Below are positions 30,622 to 33,385 of a stretch of DNA of 33,385 bases, piece by piece. Both the position numbers and the translations under genes were made by a program. Every line of letters starts with the position of its first letter. Position 1 is the stretch's first letter. Below the pieces are notes generated by a model. It was not told where the DNA came from and did no database searches. It worked only from the letters and a program-made list of their open reading frames with translations. Source of the stretch: an uncultured Prevotellaceae bacterium (lineage in GTDB: Bacteria > Bacteroidota > Bacteroidia > Bacteroidales > Bacteroidaceae); the NCBI GenBank assembly GCA_946406555.1, contig CAMJLB010000022.1, positions 1 through 33,385 of the forward strand, given 5' to 3'.

Positions 30622-31266
30622 GCCGCCAAGACCTGTGCCGCCGCCAGAGATGTATTTCGTACTCGAGACCACCTCGACATCGACACCAAACCGGTCGGCA
30701 TGGAAGGTGGAGAACGGCACGATGGTGGTGTCGGCAATGAGCGGCACGCCAGCGGCATGGGCAATGCCGGCCAGTCGGCGGATGTCGGCCACGAAGAGTT
30801 GCGGATTGGTGATAATCTCGAAGAACAGGGCACAGGTCTTTCTGTCGATGAGCGCCGCTACCTCTTCGGGCCGGGTGAAGTCAGCAAAACGGACTTCCAC
30901 GCCAAATGCCCCCAGCGTGTCGCGCAGCAGCGAGACGCTGTTGCCGAAGAGATGCTTCGAGGCCACTATGTTCAGGCCTGCGGCACTCACAGCCGTCAGG
31001 GCATAGTGGATGGCTGCCATGCCCGTGTTGAGGGCAGTGACGCTCTGGGCCTCCGTCAGTTGGCGCACACGCTCCTCCAGATAGGTCACCGTGGGATTGG
31101 CGATGCGGGCATACGACGGGGCCAAGGAGCGACCGCAGAATGCGTCGCCCATGGCCTTGGCAGACTCAAACTCAAACGCCGCCGTATAATAGACGGGCAT
31201 CGACAGTGCCCCGTATGCGTCTGGCTTCTGATACTTCGTCGTCAGTATTTTCGTTTCGTACTGCAT
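30385..31266 (-). CDS. metY: O-acetylhomoserine sulfhydrylase-like PLP enzyme, C-terminus lost
   Basis: This 293-residue protein is the N-terminal and central part of a Cys/Met-metabolism PLP enzyme. Visible are Tyr52 and Arg54 in SYARIANPT (phosphate binding from the partner subunit), Asp179 in IADTTIVPF (pairs with the pyridine nitrogen) and the PLP lysine Lys204 in SSTKYISGG. Full-length relatives have about 400-430 residues; the C-terminal domain, with the substrate carboxylate-binding Arg, is absent, and the frame ends abruptly at WLQE. The break coincides with the end of the convergent dsrE-like gene, so one deletion truncated both. The enzyme is probably inactive as it stands. Its start overlaps the desulfurase stop codon by one base. 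Its ancestor would have made homocysteine using sulfur from the carrier protein. Confidence 0.8.
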   Translation of the reverse strand: MQYETKILTTKYQKPDAYGALSMPVYYTAAFEFESAKAMGDAFCGRSLAPSYARIANPTVTYLEERVRQLTEAQSVTALNTGMAAIHYALTAVSAAGLNIVASKHLFGNSVSLLRDTLGAFGVEVRFADFTRPEEVAALIDRKTCALFFEIITNPQLFVADIRRLAGIAHAAGVPLIADTTIVPFSTFHADRFGVDVEVVSSTKYISGGGTGLGGLLIDYGRFDWSLSPSPVLQARVKRVGKRMAFTARVKTELITNLGALMTPQAAYMETLGLDTLDIRFHRQAETTLWLQE

Positions 31267-32714
31267 TATCGTCCTATGATTTTTTTGATGGCTATCACAA
31301 GTTTGTCCACATCGTCCCGCGTGTTGTAGAGGGCGAAGGTGGGGCGCACGCTCATCTCGTAGCCTAAGGCACGGAGCGCGGGCTGGGCGCAGTGGTGGCC
31401 AGCGCGGACGGCAATGCCCTCCTTGTCGAGCAGGGTGCCCACCTCGGGCACGGGGATGCCGTCGAGCACGAAACTCACTACCGACACGCGGTGCTTAGGG
31501 TTGCCGATGAGCGTCAAGCCCGGAATCTGTGCCAGTTGCTCGCGGGCGTACTCCGTCAGCTGGTGTTCATGGTGCTCAATGTTGTGCAGACCGATGCGGC
31601 TCACGTAGTCGAGTGCCGCCCCCAGTCCGATGGCATCGGCCACATTGGGCGTGCCCGCCTCGAAGCGAGCGGGCGGCTGGTTGTACTCCGTGCGCTCAAT
31701 GGTCACGTCCTTGATCATGTTGCCGCCGCCTTGCCAGGGCTGCATTTTTGCTAATAGCTCCCGTCGGCCATAGACCACGCCGATGCCGTTGGGCCCGTAG
31801 ATCTTATGTCCGCTGAACACGAAGAAGTCGGCCCCCAGAGCCTGCACGTCCACGGGTGTATGGGCGATGGACTGTGCCCCGTCAATCAGCACGGGTATCT
31901 GGTGGGCATGGGCGATGTCGATGATACGGCTGACGTCGTTGATGGTGCCGAAGGTATTATTCACGTGGCCTACGGAGACGAATCGTGTGCGGGGCGTGAT
32001 GAGGCGTTCCAGTTCGGAGAGGATGAGGTCGCCGTTCTTGTCGGTGGGAATGGCCTTGAGCGTGGCACCACGCTCCTGGCAGATGCGCTGCCAGGGCACG
32101 ATGTTGGCGTGGTGGTCCAGTTCGGAGACGATGACGTCGTCGCCCGGCGTGAGGAACTGCCGCCCGTAGGTCTGCGCCACAAGATTGATGCCCTCGGTGG
32201 TGCCGCGCACGAAGACGATTTCCTCGCTCGATGCGGCATTGATGAACCGCTGCACCTTCTCGCGCGCCTCTTCGTAGGCATCGGTGGCACGGGCGGCGAG
32301 CGTGTGTGCCCCACGGTGGATGTTGCTGTTATACGTGCGGTAGTAGTCCGAGATCTTATCGATGACCTGATTGGGCTTCTGTGTGGTTGCGCCGTTGTCG
32401 AGCCACACGAGGTCGTGGCCGTTCACCTTCTGCTGCAAGACGGGGAAGTCGCGCTTAATTTGGTCGGAGTTCAGCGTGTCGGTCTCCTCGTAGTTCAGGT
32501 CACGCAATTTCTGCGTCTCGGGGATGCCGATGCCGAAGCCGTCGTCCTTGGGAGTCAGCGACTCTATTGCCGCGAGGTTCAGCGCCTCGTCGGGCAGCAC
32601 TTCGCGCCGCACCTCCTGCCACTCCTCGGGGCAATACTTCTGCGCCACTTCCTTCAGCAGTGCAAACCCCTGGTCGTCAAGGCCATAACCGTCAATATTC
32701 TGTATATCTATCAT
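31266..32714 (-). CDS. SufS-type cysteine desulfurase, probable family 2A encapsulin cargo
   Basis: This 482-residue class V PLP enzyme removes sulfur from cysteine to give a persulfide and alanine. The core starts near residue 83 (DQIKRDFPVLQQKVNG). Key residues are intact: His201 in LDHHAN, Lys304 in SGHKIYGP that binds PLP, and Cys442 in RAGHHCAQP that carries the persulfide. Ahead of the core is an 82-residue extension absent from ordinary SufS, with a helical part (about 12-50) and a DGFGIGIPE motif (about 58-66). Family 2A encapsulins package cysteine desulfurases through such N-terminal extensions, and the shell gene lies only 12 bases upstream. So this is the expected cargo. No suf cluster genes for iron-sulfur assembly are adjacent. 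Confidence 0.92.
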   Translation of the reverse strand: MIDIQNIDGYGLDDQGFALLKEVAQKYCPEEWQEVRREVLPDEALNLAAIESLTPKDDGFGIGIPETQKLRDLNYEETDTLNSDQIKRDFPVLQQKVNGHDLVWLDNGATTQKPNQVIDKISDYYRTYNSNIHRGAHTLAARATDAYEEAREKVQRFINAASSEEIVFVRGTTEGINLVAQTYGRQFLTPGDDVIVSELDHHANIVPWQRICQERGATLKAIPTDKNGDLILSELERLITPRTRFVSVGHVNNTFGTINDVSRIIDIAHAHQIPVLIDGAQSIAHTPVDVQALGADFFVFSGHKIYGPNGIGVVYGRRELLAKMQPWQGGGNMIKDVTIERTEYNQPPARFEAGTPNVADAIGLGAALDYVSRIGLHNIEHHEHQLTEYAREQLAQIPGLTLIGNPKHRVSVVSFVLDGIPVPEVGTLLDKEGIAVRAGHHCAQPALRALGYEMSVRPTFALYNTRDDVDKLVIAIKKIIGR

Positions 32715-32726
32715 AAGCAGGTCTGT

Positions 32727-33385
32727 TTACTTCCTTTTCTGATAGTCGTGATAGTACCCCACCTCGACATTCTCGAGCACGGCGATGGCATCGTCGGTGA
32801 GGGCAGCCAGTGAGAAGTACTTCGTGAGCAGATAAGAAGCCACGCCAAACTTGTCGAGACCCATCAGGCGGGCACTCAGGCTGGGGGCTATCTCGCCGGG
32901 AATGCCGCTCTGGTGCAGACCTACCACACCCTGGTTCTTCTCGCCCACACGGACGAGGATAATCTTCGTGGTGCCCACGCCTCGGCCCGTGAGGTACTGG
33001 CCCTCCACCTCCACCTTGTCGCTCGGGATGAGTGGCACACCACGCCACAGGATGACCTTCGTACCGAAAAGGTCGGTGGTGACAGGCGGCACTCCGCGCC
33101 AAGTGCACTCGCGTTCGAAGGCGGCGATGGCCCGTGGATGGGCGATGAAGAAGGCCGGTTCCTTCCATACCAGTGACAGTAGCTCGTCGAGATCGTCGGG
33201 CGTGGGGGCACCGTAGCGCGTAGTGATGCGGTAGGCGGGGTTGGCAGCGGCTAACAGGCCGAACTTGCGGTTGTTGATGAGTTCCCACTCCTGGCACTCC
33301 TTGATGCTCTCTATCGAGAGGCGCAGCTGTTCCTCCAACTGGTTGTAGGGATTGTTGTAGAGGTCGCTGACACGGGTATGCACGC
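32727..33385 (-). CDS. family 2A encapsulin shell protein, N-terminal part beyond window edge
   Basis: The last 219 or so residues of a family 2A (SrpI-like) encapsulin are visible. This HK97-fold protein self-assembles into a protein nanocompartment. Strongly family-typical stretches are HTRVSDLYNNPYNQLEEQL, APTPDDLDELLSLVWKEPAF, FGTKVILWRGVPLIPSDKV, and GEKNQGVVGLHQSGIPGE, ending LTDDAIAVLENVEVGYY. SrpI of Synechococcus has about 308 residues, so about 90 N-terminal residues lie outside. The frame continues to the window edge; the GTG near 33383 is an internal valine codon and not the start. The gene precedes its desulfurase cargo by 12 bases in the same operon. Known family 2A shells house a cysteine desulfurase and have been linked to sulfur storage. 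Confidence 0.95.
   Translation of the reverse strand, partial: VHTRVSDLYNNPYNQLEEQLRLSIESIKECQEWELINNRKFGLLAAANPAYRITTRYGAPTPDDLDELLSLVWKEPAFFIAHPRAIAAFERECTWRGVPPVTTDLFGTKVILWRGVPLIPSDKVEVEGQYLTGRGVGTTKIILVRVGEKNQGVVGLHQSGIPGEIAPSLSARLMGLDKFGVASYLLTKYFSLAALTDDAIAVLENVEVGYYHDYQKRK

Noticed and set aside
31806..32813. Plus-strand open frame of 335 codons
   Set aside because: Antisense of the desulfurase, whose catalytic Lys and Cys are intact.
33378..33385. GTG at the right edge as start of the encapsulin
   Set aside because: The sequence at this point aligns to the middle of SrpI-type shells, so the codon is an internal valine.
1..33385. Prophage or integrated element carrying the encapsulin
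   Set aside because: Encapsulins descend from HK97-type capsids, but no integrase, portal, terminase or attachment repeat is visible and the neighbours are metabolic genes.

Overview
The window looks like chromosomal DNA of a Bacteroidales bacterium, most likely Prevotellaceae. The evidence is Bacteroidetes-type promoters (TTTG about 20 bp upstream of TAnnTTTG), DUF5686 and TonB-receptor-like outer-membrane proteins, GC-rich coding DNA with AT-rich gaps, and few recognisable Shine-Dalgarno sites. I saw no tRNA, rRNA, CRISPR array, insertion sequence or phage gene. Genus-level placement is an inference.

Left part (1-9050): the 5' two thirds of rpsA (minus strand, cut by the left edge) with a structured leader; a secreted bleomycin-hydrolase-type peptidase; an alarmone-synthetase-like gene followed by the internally deleted remnant of an HD hydrolase; a strong shared terminator; a copper P-type ATPase that lacks its nucleotide-binding domain, translationally coupled to an outer-membrane receptor-like protein.

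Middle (9050-28140): ppiD; then a long minus-strand operon for a lipid or polyene-like product, in transcription order BcerS-like acyltransferase, ketosynthase, acyl carrier protein, hotdog dehydratase, MMPL exporter, FAD oxidoreductase, LolA-like carrier, thioesterase and a DUF5686 outer-membrane protein; then a small beta-barrel protein, tex and a SNF2-family helicase.

Right part (28327-33385): the most interesting region, a sulfur locus. A family 2A encapsulin shell (cut by the right edge) is followed by a SufS-type cysteine desulfurase with an 82-residue N-terminal extension (its presumed cargo) and an O-acetylhomoserine sulfhydrylase-like PLP enzyme. Across a convergent DsrE-like gene lies a divergent operon for a ThiS-like sulfur carrier, a ThiF/MoeB-like activating enzyme and a JAMM peptidase. 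That three-gene set matches the HcyS/HcyF/HcyD logic of protein-thiocarboxylate-dependent homocysteine synthesis, or CysO/Mec for cysteine. The dsrE and carrier operons share mirror-image promoters around a central dyad. Together the genes suggest that sulfur from an encapsulin-housed desulfurase is passed to a carrier protein and then into amino acids.

Three coding regions carry clean internal or terminal losses with no mobile element nearby: the HD hydrolase, the ATPase N-domain, and the facing 3' ends of dsrE and the sulfhydrylase. These are either real gene erosion or assembly collapses.
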